From positions 186,001 through 250,000 of the forward strand of contig JBBCJL010000007.1 in NCBI GenBank assembly GCA_037190225.1: 64,000 bases of DNA, given 5' to 3'. This DNA comes from MKSF01 sp037190225. Its GTDB lineage: Bacteria; Bacteroidota; Bacteroidia; Chitinophagales; Chitinophagaceae. Positions within the stretch are counted from its first letter, which is position 1. Every line of letters starts with the position of its first letter. The notes beneath the pieces are model-generated. The model ran no database searches and was not told where the DNA came from. It worked only from the letters and a program-made list of their open reading frames with translations. This document shows, piece by piece, positions 1 through 7,964 of the stretch. Both the position numbers and the translations under genes were made by a program.

Positions 1-1
1 G

Positions 2-1210
2 ACCTCCAAATATGCTTCCATATCCAACTACTGGAAATATTTTATAGGCCAGACAGAGCAGCTGAAGCGCCTGAACGTGGTGAATGAGAAGAAACGCCAG
101 GAAAGGGAATTCAACCAGTGGAATAACGCCAATAAAAAAGGCTATGGCAGCCTGATAAATGACTTTGCGAACGCCTTTGCGGACTATAAGCCTTACGCGA
201 AGCACCGGGTATATATGAACGAAGGCTTTTACGCATCACCGGTAGGTGTGCTGGGCGCTGCGGGCGTATCCTTGCACGAGCAGCTGACCGACAAAAAGGC
301 CAAGCCGGAAGAGATCAAAGCCACTGCCGACCGTATCAAGGCCTACAGGGAAAATATGATGAAATCATATGTAGGTGAAATGGAGAAAGAGATCTTTGCC
401 CGTATGACGGAAGCCTTCTATAAGGACATCAGCAAAAGCCAGCAGCCGGACGTTTACCAGACACATATATTCAAAATGTTCGGTAACGAGGACTGGACCA
501 AAACCTTCAATGATTACGCCCGTTACGTGTTCGCTACCTCCCTGTTCTTTGACGATGTGAAATTCAACGATTTTATCCGCAATCCCAAGGCAGAGACGCT
601 GGAAGCAGATCCTGCATTTATATACGCTAAAAGCTTTGTAGATAACTATAATAAGAACTACGCCGGCAAGATCAGTGAATTCAACGACAAGAACGCGGAA
701 CTGTCTAAGACCTATGTAAAGGCCCTGATGGAGAAAAACAAAGGTCAGCTGATGTACCCGGATGCCAACAGCACGATGCGCATCACCTATGGTAAAGTGG
801 GCGGCTACAGTCCCCAGGATGCCGTGGAGTACAGATACTACACCCATATGGACGGCCTGCTGGCCAAGTACAAGCCCGGTGATTATGAATTCGATCTGCC
901 GCAGGACTTCCTGGAGCTTGTTAAGACCAAGGATTACGGCAGATATGCCAACAGCAAAGGCGAGCTGGTTACCTGCTTTGTCACCAATAATGATATTACC
1001 GGCGGTAACTCCGGTTCCCCGATGATCAATGCCGAAGGTCACCTGACAGGCCTGGCCTTTGACGGTAACTGGGAAGCTATGAGCGGTGATATCGCGTTCG
1101 ATAAGCAATACAAGCGGACGATAGCGGTGGATATCCGTTTCGTATTATGGCTGATAGACAAATACGGCGGCGCTACCAACCTGATCGATGAAATGACGGT
1201 TGTAAAATAG
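2..1210 (+). CDS. S46 family dipeptidyl-peptidase (DPP7-type), C-terminal part
   Basis: The gene enters the window already open, so its start and N-terminal half (with the catalytic His and Asp) are missing. About 400 residues are visible. S46 enzymes are periplasmic serine peptidases of Bacteroidota that remove dipeptides from oligopeptides. The nucleophile motif GNSGSP has its Ser codon at 1010-1012. In this family the residue 18 positions after that Ser separates DPP7 (Gly, broad hydrophobic P1) from DPP11 (Arg, Asp/Glu P1). Here it is Gly (FDGN), so a DPP7-like specificity is inferred. A strong hairpin terminator follows the stop. Family assignment is very secure; the specificity is an inference. 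Confidence 0.93.
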   Translation, partial: TSKYASISNYWKYFIGQTEQLKRLNVVNEKKRQEREFNQWNNANKKGYGSLINDFANAFADYKPYAKHRVYMNEGFYASPVGVLGAAGVSLHEQLTDKKAKPEEIKATADRIKAYRENMMKSYVGEMEKEIFARMTEAFYKDISKSQQPDVYQTHIFKMFGNEDWTKTFNDYARYVFATSLFFDDVKFNDFIRNPKAETLEADPAFIYAKSFVDNYNKNYAGKISEFNDKNAELSKTYVKALMEKNKGQLMYPDANSTMRITYGKVGGYSPQDAVEYRYYTHMDGLLAKYKPGDYEFDLPQDFLELVKTKDYGRYANSKGELVTCFVTNNDITGGNSGSPMINAEGHLTGLAFDGNWEAMSGDIAFDKQYKRTIAVDIRFVLWLIDKYGGATNLIDEMTVVK

Positions 1211-1237
1211 GATCATCCTTTTATACGCGTTGATAAT

Positions 1238-1277
1238 AATAATACAGGCTGCCCCGATCCGGGCAGCCTGTATTATT
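1238..1277. terminator. Bidirectional hairpin terminator
   Basis: Arms of 17 bp (1238-1254 and 1261-1277) are perfectly complementary around a six-base loop. The stem is GC-rich in the middle with AT-rich ends. It lies between the converging S46 peptidase and PfpI-like genes and can serve both. Confidence 0.85.
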
Positions 1278-1294
1278 TATTGGATGTCTTGTTG

Positions 1295-1834
1295 TTATAC
1301 GTGCTGTCCTTCCTTTACCTCTTCCACCAGCCTGGCATTAAAGGCAGGGAGGTCATCAGGGGTCCTGCTGGTGACAAGGCCGTTGTCCACTACTACCTCC
1401 TCATCCACCCATTCCGCGCCGGCATTTATCAGGTCTTTGCTGACATTGGATACGGAGGTCATTTTCCGGCCTTTGACCTTATCGGCATTGATCAGCACCT
1501 GTGGTCCGTGGCAGATGGCCGCGACCGGCTTGCGCTGGTCAAAAAAATCCTGTACGAACCTGATCGCGTCATCATTGGTCCGTAGCTTATCCGGGTTCAG
1601 CACACCGCCCGGCAGCACCAGCGCGTCATAATCCGAGGCTTTGGCTTCCCCGAGCGTTTTATCCACCGTATAAGATGCTCCCCAGTCGGATTTCGCCCAG
1701 GCCCGTATGCTGCCGGATTCCGGGCTGACAATATGCGCCTCCCAGCCCTGCTGTTCCAGGTGCTCTTTAGGGGATTTCAATTCGCTTTCCTCAAATCCAT
1801 GAGTGGCTAATATGGCTATCGTTTTCTTTTCCAT
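1295..1834 (-). CDS. DJ-1/PfpI family protein (type 1 glutamine amidotransferase-like)
   Basis: A 179-residue protein of the cytoplasmic DJ-1/PfpI superfamily, the usual length for PfpI/YhbO proteins. Visible hallmarks are the nucleophile elbow AICHGP (Cys near residue 107), the early acidic motif GFEESE with the Glu that tunes the Cys, and LPGGV. Members of this subgroup are described as general stress proteins, and some as protein or nucleotide deglycases or glyoxalases; the precise activity cannot be read from sequence. It is a single gene, converging on the S46 peptidase with a shared terminator. Confidence 0.9.
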   Translation of the reverse strand: MEKKTIAILATHGFEESELKSPKEHLEQQGWEAHIVSPESGSIRAWAKSDWGASYTVDKTLGEAKASDYDALVLPGGVLNPDKLRTNDDAIRFVQDFFDQRKPVAAICHGPQVLINADKVKGRKMTSVSNVSKDLINAGAEWVDEEVVVDNGLVTSRTPDDLPAFNARLVEEVKEGQHV

Positions 1835-1986
1835 AGTATGAGATTTTGGTTCCTTCTAAAATTACTGACCTTAGCGTTCCTGTAAAAGCGCGGATGTTGA
1901 AGGAATTGTTACTATTTATTTAAAAGATACAAGGTGCCGTTTCCGCTGCAGCAGGATAATAGCAGGCTGGCAGCACGGATGAACGG

Positions 1987-2301
1987 TTACACTTGTTGAG
2001 GTATTTTTAACAATATGTCCGGTGCTGCCGGAAGCAAAGGCGAAATGTGCTCCGTGAATTGTTTTATGTAAATTAGCGGCAGGATCCGGCGACAGGGCCT
2101 TTTGATATGGGTTACAGCGTATGATTCTTTACCGATGTCATTATACCGGCCTGTACTTTCATTATTGCATATTAAAATGCCAGATTTATGGATGGTTTCA
2201 ATTGTAAGCTTATACAACCGGTACCGGAGCGGTGCCATCGGGACAGCGCTAAAGTCATAGATGCCGGAAGGGATATTATTGTCAGGAATAGAAATTTTCA
2301 T
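1987..2301 (-). CDS. Small hypothetical protein, possible third gene of the NdpA-like module
   Basis: A 104-residue reading frame whose ATG lies inside the last codons of the upstream gene (20-base overlap in another frame), which is typical of translational coupling. I recognise no domain; there is no signal peptide and no membrane segment. It contains two Cys and several basic stretches. The overlap and shared strand are the main evidence; it could also be a chance open frame. There is no other gene between it and the PfpI-like gene. Confidence 0.45.
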   Translation of the reverse strand: MKISIPDNNIPSGIYDFSAVPMAPLRYRLYKLTIETIHKSGILICNNESTGRYNDIGKESYAVTHIKRPCRRILPLIYIKQFTEHISPLLPAAPDILLKIPQQV

Positions 2302-3418
2302 TGCCCCGGAGGCATATTAAAAAAGTGATGCTGAGCACCAGGGACAGAACCAGGATCATATTCACCAGCAGCAGCCGGAAGGACTGGTTCCTGTGTTCCT
2401 CGTACACCAGGCTGAAAGAAGCTTTCAGCTCTTCGAATGCCGCTTCGCGGAACGTGCCGAGGTATTTATCAATATGCGATTTGATGATCCTTAAAAGGGA
2501 CCGCTGGTTGGCAATGAATATCTGGAAATAGGCACAAAAGATCAGGAAGCCTGCAAAGCTGAATATATTGACATAGAACAGCCTGTTCCTATTGACGATA
2601 AAAGTGGTGATCACCAGCACAAAAGCGGACGGGATGACGATCAGCTTATTCTGGATATCATTCACCACACCCTGGAGCCTCTGGCTGAAATCCAGTGCTT
2701 TGGCATCCATTTCCAGCCTCAGCTTGTTATAGGAAAAGTTCCTTAAATAATAAGTATAGGCGGATGTAGCCCTGGTATAATACTGCCCGAAGTGCTGTAG
2801 CAGGAAGGAGAACCGCTGCGCTTCCGGCTCCTGCTGCAGGTAGTGGATCAGCTCGTTGATGAACAGGCCCTGCCTGTCCGGGAAAGCGTTACCGCTGAAC
2901 AGGACGGTCACATCCTGAAGCTGCTCCAATGTGGTTGCCTTTAGCGCAGACAGGTCTGCACAGGTGTAGTGAAGCGGCAGCAGCAGGGAAACATCCTCTC
3001 TTACCAGCAGGAGCTTCCGCAGCTCCTCCTCAAAATAAGAGAATTGGGCGAGGCCGGCAAGCGCTTCCATAAAACGGACCACAACCGTGTAGGCGGTATG
3101 GAAAATGTGGTCATCCGTAAAATAGCTTCCTGTCTCACAGATGAAGATATCCCTGGATGGATGCCGGTAATAATGTTTCCTGAGGAAGGACGCCCTGTTC
3201 TCATAGATGCCCTGCGAAAATAAGGCGGCAAAGGAAAATTCCAGGATCACTATATCCCCGGGGCGCAGGTCTTCTATGCCCGAATTGTGCAGGAGTGCTG
3301 CTTCGTACAGCCGCTCCAGCAGGTTTGCATCCTGTACGGTATGCTCACAATACAGGATATCGCCTTCGGTTCGCGTGTTCGCTGAGGTTCGGATGATGGC
3401 TGTTATCTCTTTAATCAT
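2282..3418 (-). CDS. Uncharacterised protein with three C-terminal membrane segments
   Basis: A 378-residue protein I cannot assign to a named family. The first 230 residues look soluble and mixed alpha/beta. A helical stretch (about 225-255, with KALDFSQRLQGVVNDIQNKL) leads into hydrophobic segments at about 256-275, 283-303 and 349-370, the last two separated by an amphipathic helical linker. The start overlaps the end of the NdpA-like gene by eight bases, so the two are almost certainly co-translated. A soluble sensor-like half followed by membrane helices resembles effector proteins of anti-phage systems, but that is inference from architecture only. Confidence 0.85.
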   Translation of the reverse strand: MIKEITAIIRTSANTRTEGDILYCEHTVQDANLLERLYEAALLHNSGIEDLRPGDIVILEFSFAALFSQGIYENRASFLRKHYYRHPSRDIFICETGSYFTDDHIFHTAYTVVVRFMEALAGLAQFSYFEEELRKLLLVREDVSLLLPLHYTCADLSALKATTLEQLQDVTVLFSGNAFPDRQGLFINELIHYLQQEPEAQRFSFLLQHFGQYYTRATSAYTYYLRNFSYNKLRLEMDAKALDFSQRLQGVVNDIQNKLIVIPSAFVLVITTFIVNRNRLFYVNIFSFAGFLIFCAYFQIFIANQRSLLRIIKSHIDKYLGTFREAAFEELKASFSLVYEEHRNQSFRLLLVNMILVLSLVLSITFLICLRGNENFYS

Positions 3419-4466
3419 TGTTGATCTTTAAAATCTGGTCCCGCAACGCGGGGGGAATATTTTTAATGGTGAGCTTTTCCCCGCTCTGGTCCAGCACGAT
3501 GAGATTATCCAGTATCATCCTGGTATCAAACTCTATCTTAAAGCCCGGACCCGCATGGGATATGGTATTCAGCAGCTTCATCCTGGAAAGGTCGCCGCTG
3601 ATAATGGCGCTGACCTGCTCAGGCCTTTCGAGCGCGAACTCTTTAAAATGCTCCGGCTCGTGCTTATTGACGATAGAGGAAATGGTAGCGAGGAGTATCT
3701 CCTTTTTCTGGTCTGTGCATTCCCGGCAATAGGCGAATACGCTGTTCTTCGTGCTGATCCTGGTATGCCTGTCCCACTGCTGTGTCTCAGCATAGGCTTC
3801 CAGCGTGTCGACCAGCCTTTTGGTGGATTCCCTGCTGGTATTCTTATTGTCCGCATCAATGAACGTCATAAAATAATTGCTGACCTTCTTCAGCCCCTGT
3901 ACGAAAGACAGGTAGGTGGTCCGACCCGGCTCCCTGCCTGCAGCTATCTCCTGCCAGGCCGTCAGGTTGACCATGCAGGCCACATCTACTTTGCCGAGGT
4001 CCAGGTTTTTCACATTGTCCAGTGTAAGCTGGTGCTCATTGACCACAAAGCCTTCCTTATTGTTGATCATCAGCACGAGCACAAGGTCCTGCCGGGTAAT
4101 GGTATTGCCATATGCGCACAGGATCATGAATCCACCGCTTGCCGCTACCGTATGCTCGAGTATGCTTTTATAGTGTGTGGCTACATGCAGCGAAAAATCA
4201 TAAAACGTGGTATGCCCTTTTACATAGGCCGACAGGTGATCCCGGAAAGCTGTATTTTCCGCCGCGAAGACGCCGTAAACGGGATTGGACTTTTTGTGAT
4301 AGGAGGTATCCAGGTTGCCCAGGAAGATCCTTTCCTTGGCGCCTATCTCCAGCACACGCGCGGCTGCACGGAGCTGTACCTGCCTGCTGCCCGCTTCTTT
4401 CTTCAGCTGGTGGATGACAATATGCCTGATGTCTAAATATTCGCCGATGCCTGGTAATGATCTCAT
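3411..4466 (-). CDS. NdpA/YejK-like 37-kDa nucleoid-associated protein
   Basis: A 351-residue protein matching the NA37 (NdpA/YejK) family along its length, close to the usual size. Recognisable parts are the N-terminal HIVIHQLKKE segment, the central YLSFVQGLKKVSNYFMTFI block and the C-terminal FDTRMILDN...LTIKNIPPALRDQI block. Family members bind the nucleoid; their cellular role is poorly defined. Unlike the solitary yejK of enterobacteria, this copy is the first gene of an overlapping operon with a membrane-segment protein. No good TAnnTTTG promoter is visible in the 240 bases upstream. Confidence 0.85.
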   Translation of the reverse strand: MRSLPGIGEYLDIRHIVIHQLKKEAGSRQVQLRAAARVLEIGAKERIFLGNLDTSYHKKSNPVYGVFAAENTAFRDHLSAYVKGHTTFYDFSLHVATHYKSILEHTVAASGGFMILCAYGNTITRQDLVLVLMINNKEGFVVNEHQLTLDNVKNLDLGKVDVACMVNLTAWQEIAAGREPGRTTYLSFVQGLKKVSNYFMTFIDADNKNTSRESTKRLVDTLEAYAETQQWDRHTRISTKNSVFAYCRECTDQKKEILLATISSIVNKHEPEHFKEFALERPEQVSAIISGDLSRMKLLNTISHAGPGFKIEFDTRMILDNLIVLDQSGEKLTIKNIPPALRDQILKINND

Positions 4467-4663
4467 GGTTCAGGTGGTTTAAGGATGGTGACAGGATCAC
4501 CGGTTGCGAAATCCTGTAATTGTTATATGCTGCAATCTAGGGAGCTATAGCGCCAATATGCGACGCCCGCGCTGAGCCGGCCTGAGGATTAACACAGCTT
4601 TGTGATGGCCATATCTTTACCTCCCCCTCCGGGCAGTCTTGCTTAAAAAAATACGCTGAAAAT

Positions 4664-4694
4664 TTGTGTAGTTAAATGACTACATATATATTTG
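4664..4694 (+). promoter_or_regulatory. arsR operon promoter (TTG-N20-TATATTTG)
   Basis: The -33 element TTG lies at 4664-4666 and the -7 element TATATTTG, a perfect match to the Bacteroidota consensus TAnnTTTG, at 4687-4694, with a 20-base spacer. It is 19 bases upstream of the arsR start and is enclosed by two operator-like palindromes. Confidence 0.7.
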
Positions 4695-4710
4695 TAGTCA
4701 AATAGCTACA
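4667..4710. promoter_or_regulatory. Tandem palindromic operators for the ArsR-type regulator
   Basis: Two 18-bp palindromes, TGTAGT-N6-ACTACA at 4667-4684 and TGTAG-N8-CTACA at 4693-4710, are spaced 26 bp centre to centre. The first covers the promoter spacer; the second overlaps the end of the -7 box and the probable start of transcription. This is the layout expected for an autorepressed ArsR operon; binding is inferred. Confidence 0.65.
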
Positions 4711-4712
4711 TA

Positions 4713-5036
4713 ATGAATCTGAGACGAGACGTATTCCAGGCAATAGCAGATCCTACGCGGCGTGCCATCCTCCTGCTTATCGCCACCCAGGCTATGACGG
4801 CAGGCGCTATCGCTTCCAATTTCGACACGGCACGGCCTACGGTTTCCAGGCACCTGCAGATACTGACGGAATGCGAGCTGCTGACACAGGAGCAGAGCGG
4901 GCGGGAAATCTATTACCATCTCAATCCTGCTAAAATGAAAGATATAGCCGACTTTATTGAGCCGTTCCGCCAATTATGGGAAGACCGGTTCAATAAGCTG
5001 GAAGCGGTCATGAAAAAATATAAAAACAACCCATAA
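4713..5036 (+). CDS. ArsR-family winged-helix transcriptional regulator
   Basis: A 107-residue protein with the classic ArsR N-terminus (ALADPTRR-like AIADPTRRAILLLI) and a recognition helix segment TARPTVSRHLQILTECELL, followed by the winged hairpin (QSGREIYYHLNP). No metal-binding Cys motif is seen, so it belongs with the non-metal ArsR regulators that commonly sit before AHSA1-domain genes. Its stop overlaps the next start (TAATG at 5034-5038). It probably represses its own operon through the two palindromes just upstream. Confidence 0.93.
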   Translation: MNLRRDVFQAIADPTRRAILLLIATQAMTAGAIASNFDTARPTVSRHLQILTECELLTQEQSGREIYYHLNPAKMKDIADFIEPFRQLWEDRFNKLEAVMKKYKNNP

Positions 5037-5500
5037 TGGAAAAGAAAACAACGGTACATGCCGAACCGGGTAAGCAGGAGCTTATCATCACCAGGACATT
5101 CGATCTGCCGGTAGGGCTGCTCTTTAAAGCCTATGAAGACCCGGAGATCGTGGAACAGTGGATGGGCACCAAAGTGCTGCAGCTGGAAAACAGGGAACAT
5201 GGCAGCTGGCGGTTTGAGACCTCTTACGAGGGCAATGTGGTATTCAGCGCTAATGGCGTCATCCTGGAATTTGTGCCGGGTGAAAAGATCACCAGGACCT
5301 TTAAGATGGAGAATACCGACTTTCCCGTACAGCTGGAATTCCTGGAATTTGAGAAGGTCACGGACGACACCAGCAAGCTGACCATGCACATCGTTATGCG
5401 TTCCGTTGCATTCAGGGACCAGCTGCTGAAGATGCCGTTTGCCCATGGCATCAATATGGCACATGACCGTTTACAGCAGATAGCGGACTCCTTAAAATAA
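5036..5500 (+). CDS. SRPBCC (AHSA1/START-like) domain protein
   Basis: A 154-residue cytoplasmic protein of the AHSA1-type SRPBCC fold, the usual length. Typical elements are the opening strand ELIITRTFDLPVGLLFKAYEDPE, the W-containing segment EQWMG, and the C-terminal long helix ending HDRLQQIADSLK. These proteins enclose a hydrophobic ligand cavity; the ligand is unknown. It is translationally coupled to the ArsR regulator and followed six bases later by a DoxX-like gene, a recurrent trio in Bacteroidota. Confidence 0.88.
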   Translation: MEKKTTVHAEPGKQELIITRTFDLPVGLLFKAYEDPEIVEQWMGTKVLQLENREHGSWRFETSYEGNVVFSANGVILEFVPGEKITRTFKMENTDFPVQLEFLEFEKVTDDTSKLTMHIVMRSVAFRDQLLKMPFAHGINMAHDRLQQIADSLK

Positions 5501-5506
5501 TACGCC

Positions 5507-5884
5507 ATGAAAAAAAGTCATAAGATCATTTACTGGATCGCCACCGCCTGGCTGGCATTAGGGATGCTTTCCACGGGTATTGTCCAGCTTACGGGAATGC
5601 AGGAAGAACGGGATGCTATGGCTCACCTGGGCTACCCGGAATATTTGCTGCCGCTTATCGGCACCTGGAAGATCCTGGGTGTCGCAGCAATCCTGGTACC
5701 GAAATGGCCTTTGCTGAAAGAGTGGGCCTATGCCGGGTTCTTCTTCACGATGTCCGGCGCGCTGGTCTCCCACGCGGTGACGGGCGATGGTATGGCGGAA
5801 TATTTCGGCCCCGTATTACTATTGGTACTGACTATTGTTTCATGGTATTTCAGACCGGCGGGCAGGAAAGTTCCCGGAAATTAA
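5507..5884 (+). CDS. DoxX-like integral membrane protein
   Basis: A 125-residue protein with four hydrophobic segments (about 8-28, 47-65, 73-92 and 98-116), matching small DoxX-family proteins. The GTWKILGVAAILVPKWP segment is typical of the family. The function of this branch is not established. It is the last gene of the ArsR/AHSA1 operon and is presumably under the same repressor. Confidence 0.85.
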   Translation: MKKSHKIIYWIATAWLALGMLSTGIVQLTGMQEERDAMAHLGYPEYLLPLIGTWKILGVAAILVPKWPLLKEWAYAGFFFTMSGALVSHAVTGDGMAEYFGPVLLLVLTIVSWYFRPAGRKVPGN

Positions 5885-5991
5885 GAATGCAGCTCATTGC
5901 AGGTTCTGGATAATCATTCTCTTTTGTATCTTCGCCGCCGCCGGATTGGGTATGACACCGGCAGCATTATTGGTTTAACTATATAATAAAA

Positions 5992-6915
5992 ATGGCTATG
6001 ATTAAAAGATGGGTATTTGCTTTCCTGCTCGTATGCTTTCTTCAGCAGCTCTGGGCACAGCCCGGAGCCCCGGTGCAACTGCCGGGTACTAAATTTACAA
6101 TGATACCTCCTTCGGGGTTTGTCCAGGCGACCGCCTTCACCGGCTTCCAGGAAGAGCGGACAGGTGCCGTTATTATGGTGAATGGTCTTCCTGCGCCTTA
6201 TGCCGCTACAGCCGGAGCTTTTACAGAAGAAGGATTAAGGTCACAGGGCATGGCGCTGGTCAGTAAGGAGCAGGTCGAAATAGGACAGTCGGAAGGTGTT
6301 TTATTGACCGTAACACAGGCCGCCAATGGTACAAAGTATAAAAAATATATCCTGATGTTCGGATATGAAGACGGTACCTGCCTGGTGACCGGTATGTTCC
6401 CGGAAAGGGCCGCTAACGTCAGCGAGCCTGTAAGAACTGCTATGCTGTCTGTGGCATTTCACGCAGACCAGGATGACAATCCGCTGGATGCGGTTCCCTT
6501 TATTGTGGATGTAACCGGCACCGGTTTCAAGCTGGTAAAATATGCTGGCGGTATGCTGATGTACTCCACGGATGGCCAGGTACCAACTGATAAGCCTGCG
6601 TTATTGGTAGGCAATTCCCTGGCAGCAGTTCCGGTCGGAAACAGGAAGCAATATACGACAGAGCGCCTTAGGAAACTACCGGGCGCAGCAGAGGCTGCTA
6701 TCAAAGAAACGAGGGCTTTAACCATTGATGGCCTGGACGGGTATGAGATCATAGCTGAGAGCGGAACGGATAGCGGTACAAAAGAAATGATCAGCCTGAC
6801 CATGCTGTTTAATGACGCGGGAGGTTATTATATGCTGGTAGGTATGACAAAGGAAGATATTGCTGCTTACGTGGAGATCTTCAGGAAAATAGCTATGACG
6901 TTCAGGCGTAAATAG
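5992..6915 (+). CDS. Secreted protein of unknown function
   Basis: A 307-residue protein with a clear signal peptide (hydrophobic core VFAFLLVCFLQQLW, cleavage expected after AQ near residue 23). The mature part seems to repeat one layout twice: a segment beginning PGTKFTMIPPSGF with FTGFQEER, and a second half with GTGFKLVKYAGGMLMYS, each followed by beta-rich sequence ending in a VxIFRKIAMTF-like helix. I do not recognise the family. The start could be the ATG at 5992 or 5998; both keep the signal peptide. Confidence 0.8.
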   Translation: MAMIKRWVFAFLLVCFLQQLWAQPGAPVQLPGTKFTMIPPSGFVQATAFTGFQEERTGAVIMVNGLPAPYAATAGAFTEEGLRSQGMALVSKEQVEIGQSEGVLLTVTQAANGTKYKKYILMFGYEDGTCLVTGMFPERAANVSEPVRTAMLSVAFHADQDDNPLDAVPFIVDVTGTGFKLVKYAGGMLMYSTDGQVPTDKPALLVGNSLAAVPVGNRKQYTTERLRKLPGAAEAAIKETRALTIDGLDGYEIIAESGTDSGTKEMISLTMLFNDAGGYYMLVGMTKEDIAAYVEIFRKIAMTFRRK

Positions 6916-6941
6916 GTATTACCTGACCACACAGTTTTGAT

Positions 6942-6977
6942 AACGGGAAAGAAATAGTATGTTGCTTTCCCGTTTTG
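6942..6977 (+). terminator. Hairpin terminator
   Basis: A perfect 10-bp stem (AACGGGAAAG at 6942-6951 with 6965-6974) is followed by a short T-rich tract. It lies 27 bases after the secreted-protein gene. Confidence 0.7.
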
Positions 6978-7091
6978 TATGTGCATAGGTTTGAAATTTC
7001 AGATATAAGGATAATAAATCCGTTGTCGGGTCGTTTATACCTCTGATCAGTTCTATTACAGTGAACCAACTCAACCTCCTTTACAGCTTTT

Positions 7092-7320
7092 ATGCTGATG
7101 GCCCTTTTCAACTACTCCCAGACCCTGGAGTACAGGCAGCTCGACAGTATATATGCTGTATGAGCAGCATCAGCTCAGCGGCAGCGTGCTGATCGCAGAT
7201 AAGGGCAAGGTGGTCTATAAAAAAGAATGGGGTATCAGGGGTGAAGGTGCCTGTGAACACGGAGACGGTCTTTGAGCTGTAGCAGTGGGCATAAAAAGGC
7301 AGATGACCTTTCGTGGATAT
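7092..7320 (+). pseudogene. Remnant of a serine hydrolase (class C beta-lactamase/PBP-like), N-terminal part
   Basis: Reading across frames gives a recognisable start of a beta-lactamase-family serine hydrolase. Frame one encodes RQLDSIYAV (to 7160). One base on, the next frame reads YEQHQLSGSVLIADKGKVVY (from 7159), and a third frame reads VPVNTETVFEL (7247-7279) before a stop. The following bases look like a decayed SxxK motif. At least two frameshifts and a stop are present, and nothing of the catalytic domain remains downstream, where the next gene begins. It is a dead fragment. Confidence 0.7.
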
Positions 7321-7336
7321 AGAAACGCAATAGAAT

Positions 7337-7918
7337 ATGGTGTTAAAATCAAAATTTACAATGAGAGCATTTGCGGCGGTATTCCTGGCCTGTCTTACTA
7401 TAATGACTGCAAAGGCGCAGCAGGATGATACGCCTTCCAATTCCTTTGAAGCGCATTATGCTGCTGCAGGTATTATGTTGCGTTACAGCTATGACAATGA
7501 CCGTGTTATCCATGATTATTCCGGTAATTGGGACCTGGACCGGGATGGGACGCCTGATGAAATATATTTCATAGGTACCGGCGGTGCGCATCTTTACTAC
7601 TACCTGAGGGTCGTGCTGAGTTCAGATCAAAAGGTCCGGGACTTTAAATACCTGGAATCAGACAGACCCGTCTATACGCCGATGCTTCCAGGGGATGCAA
7701 CCGGTGGCAACCGTATCGTTGATAAGTTGACAGTATTCAGTGTACTGCAGGTGGAAGGCAGGGCTTTTATCTATATCCGCTTGGATACTCCTGCATACAT
7801 GGCTGCAAAGAAAATCCTGAGCAGGCATAACGTGCAGACGGACAGGCTGCTGCTGGGCTTTGAGCAGGGAAAAGCGGTGCTGAAAGATCATCCCGGTTCG
7901 GAAGATGATGCTTTCTGA
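7337..7918 (+). CDS. Secreted protein with a calcium-loop-like motif, unknown function
   Basis: A 193-residue protein with an N-terminal signal peptide (AFAAVFLACLTIMTAKAQ). The start may be 7337 or the ATG at 7361; the latter gives a shorter, more typical signal sequence. Residues WDLDRDGTPDEIYFIG resemble the Asp-rich loop of EF-hand or FG-GAP repeats, and the rest is beta-rich. The function is not recognised. It follows the hydrolase remnant directly. Confidence 0.78.
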   Translation: MVLKSKFTMRAFAAVFLACLTIMTAKAQQDDTPSNSFEAHYAAAGIMLRYSYDNDRVIHDYSGNWDLDRDGTPDEIYFIGTGGAHLYYYLRVVLSSDQKVRDFKYLESDRPVYTPMLPGDATGGNRIVDKLTVFSVLQVEGRAFIYIRLDTPAYMAAKKILSRHNVQTDRLLLGFEQGKAVLKDHPGSEDDAF

Positions 7919-7964
7919 CAGTCCCGGTCTTATCCATAGCCTTGCAGGAAATTTTCCCTTTTTA

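Noticed and set aside
7108..7440. 110-codon frame on the minus strand over the hydrolase remnant
   Set aside because: The plus strand shows decayed but recognisable serine-hydrolase motifs and the next gene's signal peptide, so the minus frame is incidental.
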